Below, in pieces: positions 33,126 through 42,276 of a DNA stretch of 58,168 nucleotides. The notes beneath the pieces are model-generated. The model did no database searches and was not told where the DNA came from. It saw only the letters and a program-made list of their open reading frames with translations. The DNA is taken from positions 1-58,168 of the forward strand of contig CAITNQ010000073.1 in NCBI GenBank assembly GCA_903893785.1, read 5' to 3'. Positions within the stretch are counted from its first letter, which is position 1. Each line of letters begins with the position of its first letter. This DNA is from an uncultured Gemmatimonadota bacterium. Its GTDB lineage: Bacteria > Latescibacterota > UBA2968 > UBA8231. The translations under genes and the position numbers were made by a program.

Positions 33126-34419
33126 GGTATGGACCGGGATTCTGGGTCTGGGAATCCTGTTGCTGCTGTTCCCCACCGGGATCGAGTTGGGTTTCGCCAT
33201 GGCCGTGGTGGGCTTCATTGGCTTCAGCAGCATCGTGTCCCTGCCAGCCGGCATGAACGTCCTGGCCAAAGACTTCTTCGACGTGTTTTCCTCGTACGGA
33301 TTCACCGTCATCCCGTTGTTCATCCTCATGGGACAGGTGGCCTTTAACGCCGGCATCGCCCAGCGCCTGTACGACGCCGCCTACCGCTTCATCGGCCACA
33401 TCCCGGGCGGCCTGGCCATGGCCACGGTAGCCGGGGCCACCGTCTTCAAAGCGATCTGCGGCTCCTCCCCGGCCACGGCGGCGACTTTCGCCAGCGTCGC
33501 CGTGCCGGAGATGGACCGCTACGGCTACGATCCAAAGCTGTCGACGGGGATAGTTGCCACCGTGGGCACCCTGGGCATCCTCATTCCGCCCAGTGTGACG
33601 TTGATTGTGTTCGGGGTCATCACCCAGCAGTCCATCGGCCGGCTGTTCCTGGCGGGCCTGTTCCCCGGACTGCTCATCGCGTTGCTCTTCATCGTCGTCA
33701 TTGCCGTCTGGTGCCGGCTGAACCCTCGTCTGGGGCCGCCGGGCGAGCGTTCGACGTGGCGGCATCGCGCCGCCTCCCTGCCCGAGTGCCTGTATGTGAT
33801 GGCCGTATTCGCCCTCGTCATCGGCGGGCTCATGGAGGGTTTCTTCACGCCTACCGAGGCGGGCAGTATCGGCACCATGGCGGTGCTGCTGCTGTCAGTG
33901 CTGCGTCGCGACCTGGGATGGCGCGGGTTAGTCAAGTCGGTGGATGAATCGCTGCGCACTGCCTGCATGGTGCTGATGCTGATTGCCGGGTCGACCGTCC
34001 TGGGCCACTTCCTGGCGGTGACCCGCATCCCGATGATCGCCGCTGACTGGGTCACCTCGCTTCCCCTGTCGCCTCACGCCATCATGCTCCTGATCAGCCT
34101 GATTTACCTGGTGGGCGGCTCCTTCGTGGATGATCTGGCTTTCATGGTCCTGGCCACCCCGATCTTCTACCCGGCGGTGATCAAACTGGGCTTCGACCCG
34201 CTGTGGTTCGGCATGGTGGTGGCCATCACCGTGATGATCGGCGTGGTCGTGCCCCCAGTGGCGATCAACGTGTTCGTGGTGAAGAACATCACTCGGGTGC
34301 CCTTCGCCACCATCTACCGCGGGGTGTACCCCTTCCTCACGGCCCTGGTGGTGGTGGCGGCACTGCTGTTCGCCTTCCCAGGCCTGGCCACCTACCTGCC
34401 CAACCGTCTCATGCCCTGA
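33118..34419 (+). CDS. dctM: TRAP transporter large permease (DctM family)
   Basis: The 433-residue, roughly 12-helix protein carries DctM hallmarks: PLFILMGQVAFNAGIAQRLYDAAYRFIGHIPGGLAMATV (split), the GSSPATAATFASVAVPEMDRYGYDPKLSTGIVATVGTLGILIPPS (split) loop, and VMIGVVVPPVAINVFVVKN near the C-terminus. It is the sodium-coupled transport subunit. One loop (CRLNPRLGPPGERSTWRHRAASLPE, split) is a typical cytosolic connector. It ends the operon and converges with the oxidoreductase-glycosyltransferase fusion gene; the 54-base gap contains three tandem GGATC units. Confidence 0.95.
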   Translation: MSEVWTGILGLGILLLLFPTGIELGFAMAVVGFIGFSSIVSLPAGMNVLAKDFFDVFSSYGFTVIPLFILMGQVAFNAGIAQRLYDAAYRFIGHIPGGLAMATVAGATVFKAICGSSPATAATFASVAVPEMDRYGYDPKLSTGIVATVGTLGILIPPSVTLIVFGVITQQSIGRLFLAGLFPGLLIALLFIVVIAVWCRLNPRLGPPGERSTWRHRAASLPECLYVMAVFALVIGGLMEGFFTPTEAGSIGTMAVLLLSVLRRDLGWRGLVKSVDESLRTACMVLMLIAGSTVLGHFLAVTRIPMIAADWVTSLPLSPHAIMLLISLIYLVGGSFVDDLAFMVLATPIFYPAVIKLGFDPLWFGMVVAITVMIGVVVPPVAINVFVVKNITRVPFATIYRGVYPFLTALVVVAALLFAFPGLATYLPNRLMP

Positions 34420-34473
34420 GCCGCAGCCCGGCGGCGACGGCTCGGGCCGCGACACCGGCCGGATCGGATCGGA

Positions 34474-36966
34474 TCAGGCAGCGCCGGAGCACTCCATCGC
34501 CGTCAGGGCCAGACCCAATTCACGGGGGTCGCCGACCCCGCGCATGGGCAGGCATTGCAGCGCCAACCAGGCGCTCGGGCCGTTCCACAGCTGGGGCGAC
34601 AGGCGCAGCACCAGCCGCTGCTCTTCGGCCTGGAACCGATCGGGTTCCAGAGGGCGCCGCCCCAACCAGGCGGCCACGCCGCACGCGCCGAAATCGCGCG
34701 CGAAACCGTGCAGCTCGACGACCACCTCCGCGCCGGGCGCGGCAAGGCACAAAGCGGCGACGACACCCGTCCAACGGAACTCCCGCCCCAGGGCGCGCTC
34801 CCGGGCGTGGAAACCGACCAGGGCCGCGTCGGGCAGAGCTGAGACGGCCTGCCGGCCACGTAGGTCCAGGGCGACCGCTGCGGCGGGCTCCCGGGCGATG
34901 AACTCCACGCGCGCCTGGCGGGTGCACGCGGCGTAGAACTCGGTGTAAGCACGATAGCACCGCGCCTCGCTCAGCCACCGCCAGAAGTGCGTCCGCCCCG
35001 CCGCGCTCCAGGTGTTCAGGCGCGCCGCCAGGGCCAGCCACGCGACGCCGCCGCAGGCCAGCAGGGCATAGCGTAGACAGCCCCGCAGGACGGCGGTGCG
35101 GCCGGCCCATCCGCGGCCATGGTGCCAGCCCCAGACGGCCCGGGAACCGAGCAGGCGCGCCAACTGGCCCGTCAACTGGCGGTCGTACAGTCTGTCCTGC
35201 CCCCACTCCGCAGGACTGCCGAAGTAACGCGTCACAGTGGCGGGGTCGGCGTCCCGCCGATACCGGCACTCGCCCACCGTGAACGACGTAATGAAGGGGA
35301 CCAGCGCCCGCAGGCTATCGGTGTACACGTGCGCGACGCTGGCGCCGGCAGCGTAGCCCAGGCGATGGCCGCTCTGGTGGAGCGCCACCCCCAGCAGCCA
35401 CTCGCTGAAACGATCGTAACGCGTGGCGAAGCCGCCGACATGGTGGTACACGTGACGGTACACGGCAAAGCCGCGGATGATGACTTTGCTCCATGAGTCA
35501 GGCTGCGCCCAGGCCGCGAAACCCTCGTCGTACAGACGCGACTCCATGGTTGCCAGCCGATTGGGGCACAATGCGGTAGACCGCAGGCAGCAGCCGTCCA
35601 CCGGGTGGTCGGCGAGGTACTCGACCAGTTCGCGCAGGCACTGCGGTTCGGCCAGGCAATGGGGCTCGGAAAACAGCAGTACACGACCACGGGCCGCCTG
35701 CGCACCCCGGTGGTAAAGCGCCAGTTCGTGCTCGTCCGGCCCGACCAGCAACTGATCGCCAGGTCGCAGCCACGGCTGCAGCTGGCGCGCCAGCACCGCG
35801 TCCGCGGCCCCGGCCACCAAGATGACCTCGAACTGGTCCGCCGCCAGTTCCTGGCCAGTGGTCCAGGAGCGCACGCAGCGTGCCGCGTACCCGCGGTGGT
35901 CGGGCAGCGCCACGATGACCGAGACCTGGCACGGGCTGGACGGGTCGGCCGTATCAGCCACCGGCCCGCGGTCCTTCAGCGGCATTGCCACCGGGGCGCC
36001 CGAGGCCAGCGATTGCTCGCACGCCAGCTGCAGCTCGTACGACTTGACCGCGTCCGCGGCCAGGCACTGATGGGGTTCGCCCCCGGCCAGCATGGTGGCC
36101 ACCGCCAGATGAAAGCGGCGCGTCGCGTCGCGGTAGTCGGCCGGGGTGTAGCGGCACTCCTCCGGCGCCGCCAGACCGGCAGCAGTGAGCCGGCTCCACC
36201 CGGCCACGCGCGCCTCGGCCACGCCGGCATCGCCCACGGCTACCACGCGTTTCTGCAGCCAGGGGCCGTCGTCCGGGGCCACCGCCTGGTGCAGCAATCC
36301 GCAGTTGACGAAGGCCCGGCGTCCCGACGCGAATCCGATCACCGCAGTCAGCCACATGGGGGCAGGATGGTGCGGGTCGCGCCAGTACCCCTGGGGTGAC
36401 AAGGGGGCCAGCGCGCGTGGTTGGTCGCACGCAGCCGCCCATACCCAGACAGCCTCTTCACCGTTCAGCCAACGGACCGCATCCAGCATGTGCGGGCCCT
36501 GGTTGGCCAGGTTGCCGTAACACTCGGCCACCAAATGGCGAACGCTCCCCAACCGCCCGGCCGCGATCGCCTCGTACACATCCATGAAAGCGGCGTCGTA
36601 ACGGAGCTGGTGCGACACCAGCAGCAGCACACCGGCGGCGTCGCAACGCGCGAGCATCTGCCGGGCCTCTGGCCACGAGGCGGCCATCGGCTTCTCGACG
36701 GCGATGGCGCGCAAGCCCGGCCAGACCAGCAGTTGTTCCACCAGCGCCAAGCGCGGCGCCGGCGGCGTGGCCACGACCACGTAATCCGGCGCCAGGTTGG
36801 CGGCGGCGTCGAGGGCGCCGAATGCCGGCAGGCCGAGGGCTCGCGCGGCCTGCCGCGCCTTCGGGTCAGGGTCGACAGCACCAACTACGGTGACGTCGGT
36901 CGCGTGGCGCAGAGCGTCCAGGTGCTCACGGCCGCGTCCGCCCACGCCCACTAGCAGGACGCGCAT
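34474..36966 (-). CDS. Gfo/Idh/MocA oxidoreductase fused to a GT2-like glycosyltransferase
   Basis: The 830-residue protein starts with an NAD(P)-binding Gfo/Idh/MocA domain. It shows MRVLLVGVGGRGREHLDAL at residue 1, EKPMAAS with the conserved lysine at residue 92, and QGPHMLDAVRWL near 156, and this part extends to ~330. A second module begins near 347 with CQVSVIVALPDHRGYAARCVRSW and continues through DQFEVILVAGAADAVLARQL, the opening strands of a GT2 GT-A fold with a degenerate DD motif, to about 620. The last ~200 residues contain helices and a beta-rich end. It starts at an ATG overlapping the MATE stop (TAATG), so it is translationally coupled. The fusion is unusual; a role in sugar modification and transfer is inferred. 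Confidence 0.85.
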   Translation of the reverse strand: MRVLLVGVGGRGREHLDALRHATDVTVVGAVDPDPKARQAARALGLPAFGALDAAANLAPDYVVVATPPAPRLALVEQLLVWPGLRAIAVEKPMAASWPEARQMLARCDAAGVLLLVSHQLRYDAAFMDVYEAIAAGRLGSVRHLVAECYGNLANQGPHMLDAVRWLNGEEAVWVWAAACDQPRALAPLSPQGYWRDPHHPAPMWLTAVIGFASGRRAFVNCGLLHQAVAPDDGPWLQKRVVAVGDAGVAEARVAGWSRLTAAGLAAPEECRYTPADYRDATRRFHLAVATMLAGGEPHQCLAADAVKSYELQLACEQSLASGAPVAMPLKDRGPVADTADPSSPCQVSVIVALPDHRGYAARCVRSWTTGQELAADQFEVILVAGAADAVLARQLQPWLRPGDQLLVGPDEHELALYHRGAQAARGRVLLFSEPHCLAEPQCLRELVEYLADHPVDGCCLRSTALCPNRLATMESRLYDEGFAAWAQPDSWSKVIIRGFAVYRHVYHHVGGFATRYDRFSEWLLGVALHQSGHRLGYAAGASVAHVYTDSLRALVPFITSFTVGECRYRRDADPATVTRYFGSPAEWGQDRLYDRQLTGQLARLLGSRAVWGWHHGRGWAGRTAVLRGCLRYALLACGGVAWLALAARLNTWSAAGRTHFWRWLSEARCYRAYTEFYAACTRQARVEFIAREPAAAVALDLRGRQAVSALPDAALVGFHARERALGREFRWTGVVAALCLAAPGAEVVVELHGFARDFGACGVAAWLGRRPLEPDRFQAEEQRLVLRLSPQLWNGPSAWLALQCLPMRGVGDPRELGLALTAMECSGAA

Positions 36967-38504
36967 TACGCCCCCCCGGGCTCCCGCTGGCGAGCCGCGG
37001 CGCCCCCCATGGCACCCCCACGCCAGCGCCCGCTGAGGAAGTAACTGACGCTGACCACCATGGCCACGAAGAAACCGACCGCCATGGCGATCCACACGCC
37101 TTCAACCCGATGAAGGACCCGCTGCGACAACCACCAGGCCAGAGGGATGCGCACCAGCCACATGGCGATCACGGTGAAGCCGGTGGTCACGAGGGTCTGA
37201 CCGGCGCCGTTGATGATCCCGTTGGAGACGAACATCACGGCGAAGAAGACAAAGGACCCGACGACGATCCGCAGGTAACTGGCGCCCATGGCCATCACCT
37301 GGGGATCGACGCTGCGGTTGATGAACAGCGACAGCAACAGCTCCGGCAGCGCCATGACCATGGCCGACAGCAGCAGCGTTACGCCACCGGAAATCAGGAT
37401 GCCCCACCAGAAAACCTTCCGGACCCGGTCGTAGCTGCCGGCCCCGATGTTCTGCCCGGCCATGGTCGAGACCGCCATACCGAAGGTCATGGCCGGCAGG
37501 CTGGCGATCTGGTCGATGCGACCCGCCGCGCCCAGCGCCGCCGTAGCGTCCTCGCCGAACTGGTTGACCAGGCCGACGACGAACAGAATGCCGAGGCTGA
37601 CCAGCCCCTGCTGGAGCACGGAGGGAAAACCGATACGGGCGATGTGCGCCACGGTTGGGCGGTGCAGTGCCAGCGTTCGCAGGTCGGGCGCCACCATGTG
37701 GCCGCGGCGTTCCAGGTGAAACAGCAGTGCGATCAGGGCCAGCACCTGCGTGACCAGGGCCGCCACCGCGGTCCCGACCAATCCCAGTCGCGGTGCACCC
37801 AGCCAGCCGAACATGAGCAGCGGATCGAGGACTGCGGTCAACAGCAGGCCCCCGGTCTGGAAGTAGAGCGGCGTGGTGGAGTCGCCCACGCCGCGCAAGA
37901 GCGCACCGGTCAACGAGATGAGGAACATGGGCGGCAACGTGAGCAGCATCAGCCGCATGTAAGGCGCCGCCAAGGGCAGCACTTCGGGCGGGGTGCCAAC
38001 CAGCTGCAGCAGGGGCCCGATGATCACCTCACCCGTGGCCAGCAGCACCAGGCACAGCGCCGCAATCATCAGGTAGCCGCTCTGCACCACACGCCGCACG
38101 CCGCTCCAGTCCTGGGCTCCGGTGTATTGCGAAACCAGGATGTTGGCCCCCATCGAGAACCCATTGGCGATGGCCATCAGCAGGAACAGGATCGGGAACC
38201 CGACGGTGACGGCGGCCAGACTGGCCTTGCCCAGGAACCGGCCCACCCAGATGGCGTTGACAATGCTGTAGGACATGTGCAGCAGCGAACCGGCCAGCAT
38301 CGGCAGCGAGAACAACAGCAGATGCCGCGGAATGCTGCCGCGGGTCAGATCGCGGGCGCCTCGCCGCACCGGCGGCGCCGGCGTGGCTTCTTCGACGGCC
38401 GCCAGCGGGTCCGCGACATGCTCGGTATCAGGGAGGAGGGGGGAACCCGGCCCGGTGCCGGTCGGGCCAGGTGGGTGATTTGGCTCTGGTGGTGGCGCCT
38501 GCAC
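36966..38504 (-). CDS. MATE-family efflux transporter
   Basis: From the GTG at 38504, which has GGAGGG eight bases upstream, the 512-residue protein has a ~65-residue Pro-rich cytosolic leader. Twelve helices of the MATE/NorM fold follow, with LLFSLPMLAGSLLHMSYSIVNAIWVGRFLGKASLAAVTVGFPI (split), NILVSQYTGAQDWSGVR, and GFPSVLQQGLVSLGILFVVGLVNQFGEDATAALGAAGRID (split). MATE transporters export cationic compounds or other small molecules using proton or sodium gradients. It sits between the (alpha/alpha)-barrel gene and the fusion gene in one operon, so it may export a product of these enzymes. The longer upstream frame overlaps the neighbouring gene and was rejected. Confidence 0.93.
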   Translation of the reverse strand: MQAPPPEPNHPPGPTGTGPGSPLLPDTEHVADPLAAVEEATPAPPVRRGARDLTRGSIPRHLLLFSLPMLAGSLLHMSYSIVNAIWVGRFLGKASLAAVTVGFPILFLLMAIANGFSMGANILVSQYTGAQDWSGVRRVVQSGYLMIAALCLVLLATGEVIIGPLLQLVGTPPEVLPLAAPYMRLMLLTLPPMFLISLTGALLRGVGDSTTPLYFQTGGLLLTAVLDPLLMFGWLGAPRLGLVGTAVAALVTQVLALIALLFHLERRGHMVAPDLRTLALHRPTVAHIARIGFPSVLQQGLVSLGILFVVGLVNQFGEDATAALGAAGRIDQIASLPAMTFGMAVSTMAGQNIGAGSYDRVRKVFWWGILISGGVTLLLSAMVMALPELLLSLFINRSVDPQVMAMGASYLRIVVGSFVFFAVMFVSNGIINGAGQTLVTTGFTVIAMWLVRIPLAWWLSQRVLHRVEGVWIAMAVGFFVAMVVSVSYFLSGRWRGGAMGGAAARQREPGGA

Positions 38505-38538
38505 GGCCGTGCGTCCCTCCGTGTGAGTGGGTCGTCCC

Positions 38539-40449
38539 CTACCAGGGCAACCGCGCGGTGGCCTGGCCGTGGTAGCGGCGAGTACCGAGGCGCAGCGTGA
38601 TCTGGCTCGATGGCGGCAGGTTGACCTGCAACTGACTAGCTCCCACGTGCGCAGTCGCCCACCCGGTCGCCACGGGCGGGGCGGCGTAGTCATCCAACGG
38701 CCCGGGGAAGGAGCTGGCCATGTCGGTGAAGTCCGCGTCGCCGAAGACGTGTTCGCCGTAAGCCCCGCCCTGGACGATCACCTGCCGGGCGCTGCCGGGG
38801 CTCAGATTCACCAAGCGGAGGACGGTGGTATCGGCGGTCAGCGTCTCCACCAGGGCCGCGACATCGGGCGGCAGTCCGGGACGCCGTGCCTGGGCGTCGA
38901 AGTGGCGCAGCCGGGTGGCCAATAGGCCGCCATTGTACAGGAACTGCGGTCCGCCGAGCGTTAGCTGCACAAGTGACTCAGTGGTTACCGGGTTGAGCTT
39001 CTGCCAGTGGTGCACATCGGCGTGGTCCGCGGCATGGTCGTCGAGGTTGACCATGGCCAGGCGGCGCCCCACCTGCCCCCAGGCGGCCTGCAGCGCGGCC
39101 TCAGGGTACCCGGGATTGCCGCCGGCAAGGTAACGCACCCATGGTTGTTCGTGCCCCGCGTCTTCCTTGGTGTGGAAACCCCGCACCTCGCCCCAGTCAT
39201 ACCCACTGCGATGACGCAGGAACTCAATGATGTCCCAGTCCTGTCGATCCATGGACAGGTTCCACAGGGCCACCGGGTAAATCGGTGACAACGGCTGGTA
39301 GTCGAACCAGCCGGCGGCACCGTAGCGGTAAGGGGCCAAGAAGGCAGCACCGTCGCCGCCCAGGTCGTCCAGTTGGCCGATCCAGTGTTCGCGCAGGCTC
39401 ATGGGTTCGGTGTCAACCCGGCGGCGCTCACCCAGCGCGACGATGCGCGCCAACTGCCGCCGGGGCAGTTCCAGGTAGCTGCTATCTCCGGTCAGCAGCA
39501 GCGCGTTGGCGGCGGCCAGGGTCGCCGCCATCTGCAGGTTATAGAACCCGTGGGGCCAGGTCCATCCGTACAGGCCCCCGTACCAGCGCCCTCCGGTGTA
39601 CGCCCCGACCTGACCGTCCAGGCCGACGTTGTCCGGCAGCAGCCCGCCATTGGCGCGCGCCCGGTCGCACCACACCTCGACATAGTCCAGCACCCACTGG
39701 CGGTACCGCGACTCACCGGTCAACAGCCAGGCGTTCGTCACCAGGCTGGTCAGGGCCAGATTGGGCGCCACATCGCCGCGGCTCATCCGCTCCTCCATGG
39801 CCTGCCCCATGCGGCGCGCCAACTGCTCGTCCTTCAGGTCCTCGATGCAGGTGATGCCGGGCAGGTCGTAACAGGGTAGACCATACCGAGCCATCCCCGC
39901 CGACCAGCCGTAGGCCGGTTCGCCGCGGAAGAAACGGAAATCCGGCGGCGCGCTGCCGTTGTACGGGCTGCGGACGACGCGGTGTTGGTAGTCGTAGTTG
40001 GTGACATCCGGATCGTCGTTCAGATAAAGCCCGGCGAACCGACGCGCCCTTTCCTGGTGCTGTGGCCGCCGGGGGTCGGCCAGGCACAGCAGATAGAAGT
40101 AGATATCGCTCTCGCCCTGATGGAACTGGTCATCGCGGCGCGAGTACTCCTTGTCGACCAGACCGAGGGTCGTCAGCTGTCGGGTCACGGCCTCCCACTC
40201 GCGGACACCCAGGTCCAGCAAGTGCTGCCCCCCGCCCAGCAGGTAGAGCAACGGCCAGTTGTGGAAGCTCTCGTAGAAATCGTCTTCACTATGGGCCCAT
40301 GGCTGGTTCCACACCAAGCTGCCGTCGGGCCGGGTGTACTTGGCCACGAAGGGATGGACAGCTTCGTTCATCACCGACATCAGCTGGCGTTGCAGCACGG
40401 CCCATGCCGGGGGCTCGGTCAACGGGCAGGTGGCGGTCAATTGCCGCAT
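38539..40449 (-). CDS. Putative (alpha/alpha)6-barrel carbohydrate-active protein, family unassigned
   Basis: A 636-residue protein without signal peptide. The first ~480 residues are helical and rich in Trp/Tyr/Asp (SLVWNQPWAHSEDDFYESFHNWPLLYLLGG, split; GWTWPHGFYNLQMAATLAAANALLLTGDSSYLELPRRQL, split), a pattern typical of six-hairpin glycosidases and related lyases. The last ~130 residues are a beta domain (TVLRLVNLSPGSARQVIVQGG). I cannot name the family or the catalytic residues. It starts at an ATG with GAGGAG upstream and heads a three-gene minus-strand operon with the MATE exporter (35-base gap) and the oxidoreductase-GT2 fusion. A role in processing a glycoside that is also handled by these partners is inference. 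Confidence 0.68.
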   Translation of the reverse strand: MRQLTATCPLTEPPAWAVLQRQLMSVMNEAVHPFVAKYTRPDGSLVWNQPWAHSEDDFYESFHNWPLLYLLGGGQHLLDLGVREWEAVTRQLTTLGLVDKEYSRRDDQFHQGESDIYFYLLCLADPRRPQHQERARRFAGLYLNDDPDVTNYDYQHRVVRSPYNGSAPPDFRFFRGEPAYGWSAGMARYGLPCYDLPGITCIEDLKDEQLARRMGQAMEERMSRGDVAPNLALTSLVTNAWLLTGESRYRQWVLDYVEVWCDRARANGGLLPDNVGLDGQVGAYTGGRWYGGLYGWTWPHGFYNLQMAATLAAANALLLTGDSSYLELPRRQLARIVALGERRRVDTEPMSLREHWIGQLDDLGGDGAAFLAPYRYGAAGWFDYQPLSPIYPVALWNLSMDRQDWDIIEFLRHRSGYDWGEVRGFHTKEDAGHEQPWVRYLAGGNPGYPEAALQAAWGQVGRRLAMVNLDDHAADHADVHHWQKLNPVTTESLVQLTLGGPQFLYNGGLLATRLRHFDAQARRPGLPPDVAALVETLTADTTVLRLVNLSPGSARQVIVQGGAYGEHVFGDADFTDMASSFPGPLDDYAAPPVATGWATAHVGASQLQVNLPPSSQITLRLGTRRYHGQATARLPW

Positions 40450-40683
40450 GGCTTCTGGCTCCTCACGGGAACGTATCGCCCGGGTCAGGTGGTGGTACCA
40501 GGGCTGGCGGGCTCATCATGGCGCGGTGCGCCGCCGGCCACCATCAGAGTATTGGCTGGCGCCACGGTCGCGTCGCCAAGGTGCCGAAGTCGGCTGACGC
40601 AACGCTGGCGCTGCCGGGGCCCGCGCTTCAGCGGCCGGCCGCCCGCGCTGCCCGAGTCGGGGAGCGCCGCGCCAGCCCGGACC

Positions 40684-42054
40684 TCACGTTGGCGACGACG
40701 GCGGCGCGAACAGGCGGGATACCAGCGCCAACGAGGCCTCGACCAGCTCGTCGCCGCCTTGGGCTCCTACCGGCGCCACCACGGGATGGGCGCCGTAGCC
40801 ACCGCCGGCAATGGCGCGCGCCGTTGGCAGGTACCAGCCAGTGCCGGCGGCCAACTGGACGACGGCGGTCTGGGCCGCCGGCGACCGAGCCTTGAGGCGC
40901 CAGGCGTAGTCGAGGTACAGTTCGAAGGGATTGGTGACCAGCGCCAGGTCACCCAGGCGGACGGCATGCACCTGGACCGCCTCGACCGGCAGGGCGGCGC
41001 CGCGCGCATGGCAATCGAGCACCTGCTGCAGCCGCGCGGGCCACCACGAATGGGGATCCATGCCCGCGGCCAGGGCCCGGTCGCGTTCGTCGCGCGCCCA
41101 ACTTGCTTCGCGAGTGTCGATCTGGCGCCCGGACAGCACCAGACTGCCCTGGACGTGGGCCACGGCCAGGTCGCCTGAACCGGGCGAGGTGCAGGCCAGG
41201 GCACGCACGACGGCGTCAGCGACCCGGACGGCGATCTCCTGCCGTTCGCTCACGCCACGGCGGCAGCGCATCTCCTGCTCCTGGGCACCGTAAAGGAGGA
41301 AATGAGGCGACTGATCGCCGGCGGCACCGCACAGCGGCAATATGTAAAGGTGGGCGCCGAGCCGCTGGCGCAACTCGATGCGCACATCGTGCCAGAAATC
41401 AGCAGAGAATCGGTCAAGGTTCTCTTCGACCTGCGAGGGACAGGGCAGATCGATGACCACGCCGACCAGACCGCCATCGGCGCCCCAGACGAACAGCAGG
41501 TCCACGCTGTGGTCCTCACCGGCCTCGATCCAAGCAAAATCGGGTTGGCCCGTCGCCCCGTACATCCGCGCGGTGCCGTTGGCGTACACCGCTCGTCGGC
41601 AGTGGCCGACAACGGCATGGCCAAAGGCGCGACCGATGGTGGCCGGTTGCCGTGCCGACCAGGCCGCCGCCGCCGCCGCCGCCGCGTGGTCCGCCAACCA
41701 CTCAAGGCACTCGGCGGCGGTCATCACCTCACCCCCCGGGTGGGGGTAATAGCCGTCGGCAAGGACGAGCGAGTCATGGGTGTGGGTGGCGGTCAAGATC
41801 AAGGCCTGGAGCGGCACAGCAGGGGCACGGAGGGCCAGCAACTCGGCCACGCGCTGCCGCAGCGCATCGGTCACCATGCACACGTCACAGGAAACCAGAA
41901 TGACAGCCTGATCCGCGTCCCCGCCGCAGACCGCCATGGCGGTAAGGGTCAGCGGATCGGCGGCGGCGTACGCCGTGCGCGGGTGCATTTGCCCCATCAG
42001 CAGCGCCGGCCGAGTGGGGGTGAAGTCGCGCTGAGCCCAACCGACCTTAACCAT
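40684..42054 (-). CDS. Neutral/alkaline ceramidase-like hydrolase
   Basis: The 456-residue protein matches the N-terminal domain family of neutral (non-lysosomal) ceramidases. VKVGWAQRDFTPTRPALLMG at the start, VILVSCDVCMVTDALRQRV, the metal-binding LILTATHTHDSLVLADGY near residue 90, LYILPLCGAAGDQSPHFLLYG, and VHAVRLGDLALVTNPFELYLDYAWRLKARSP (split) are all in the expected order. No signal peptide is seen, whereas true ceramidases are secreted, and the C-terminal Ig-like domain is missing. Members of this wider family in environmental bacteria have unknown substrates. The ATG at 42054 follows GGAGGT. It is divergent from a gamma-glutamyltransferase gene. Confidence 0.85.
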   Translation of the reverse strand: MVKVGWAQRDFTPTRPALLMGQMHPRTAYAAADPLTLTAMAVCGGDADQAVILVSCDVCMVTDALRQRVAELLALRAPAVPLQALILTATHTHDSLVLADGYYPHPGGEVMTAAECLEWLADHAAAAAAAAWSARQPATIGRAFGHAVVGHCRRAVYANGTARMYGATGQPDFAWIEAGEDHSVDLLFVWGADGGLVGVVIDLPCPSQVEENLDRFSADFWHDVRIELRQRLGAHLYILPLCGAAGDQSPHFLLYGAQEQEMRCRRGVSERQEIAVRVADAVVRALACTSPGSGDLAVAHVQGSLVLSGRQIDTREASWARDERDRALAAGMDPHSWWPARLQQVLDCHARGAALPVEAVQVHAVRLGDLALVTNPFELYLDYAWRLKARSPAAQTAVVQLAAGTGWYLPTARAIAGGGYGAHPVVAPVGAQGGDELVEASLALVSRLFAPPSSPT

Positions 42055-42276
42055 GGGGACCTCCGCGAATCGAGCGTGGCGGTGGGTGGCGTACCAGCGT
42101 ACGGCCACTAGCTGGCGCCGGCAAGGCCGGCCGCGTACCCGCAACGGCGGCCCCCCGGAACCTGCCTGCCTTGACGTCCCGCAGCTTCGGGCTCTTCGTA
42201 CCCCATGCCGGCGGCGGCGCGTGCCGCCGCATCGCCGCGCCCGTTGACCCCATCACGGTAACCTGAGAGGTGGACC

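Noticed and set aside
34461..34475. Three tandem GGATC units between dctM and the fusion gene
   Set aside because: Too short to be more than chance or a trivial slippage product.
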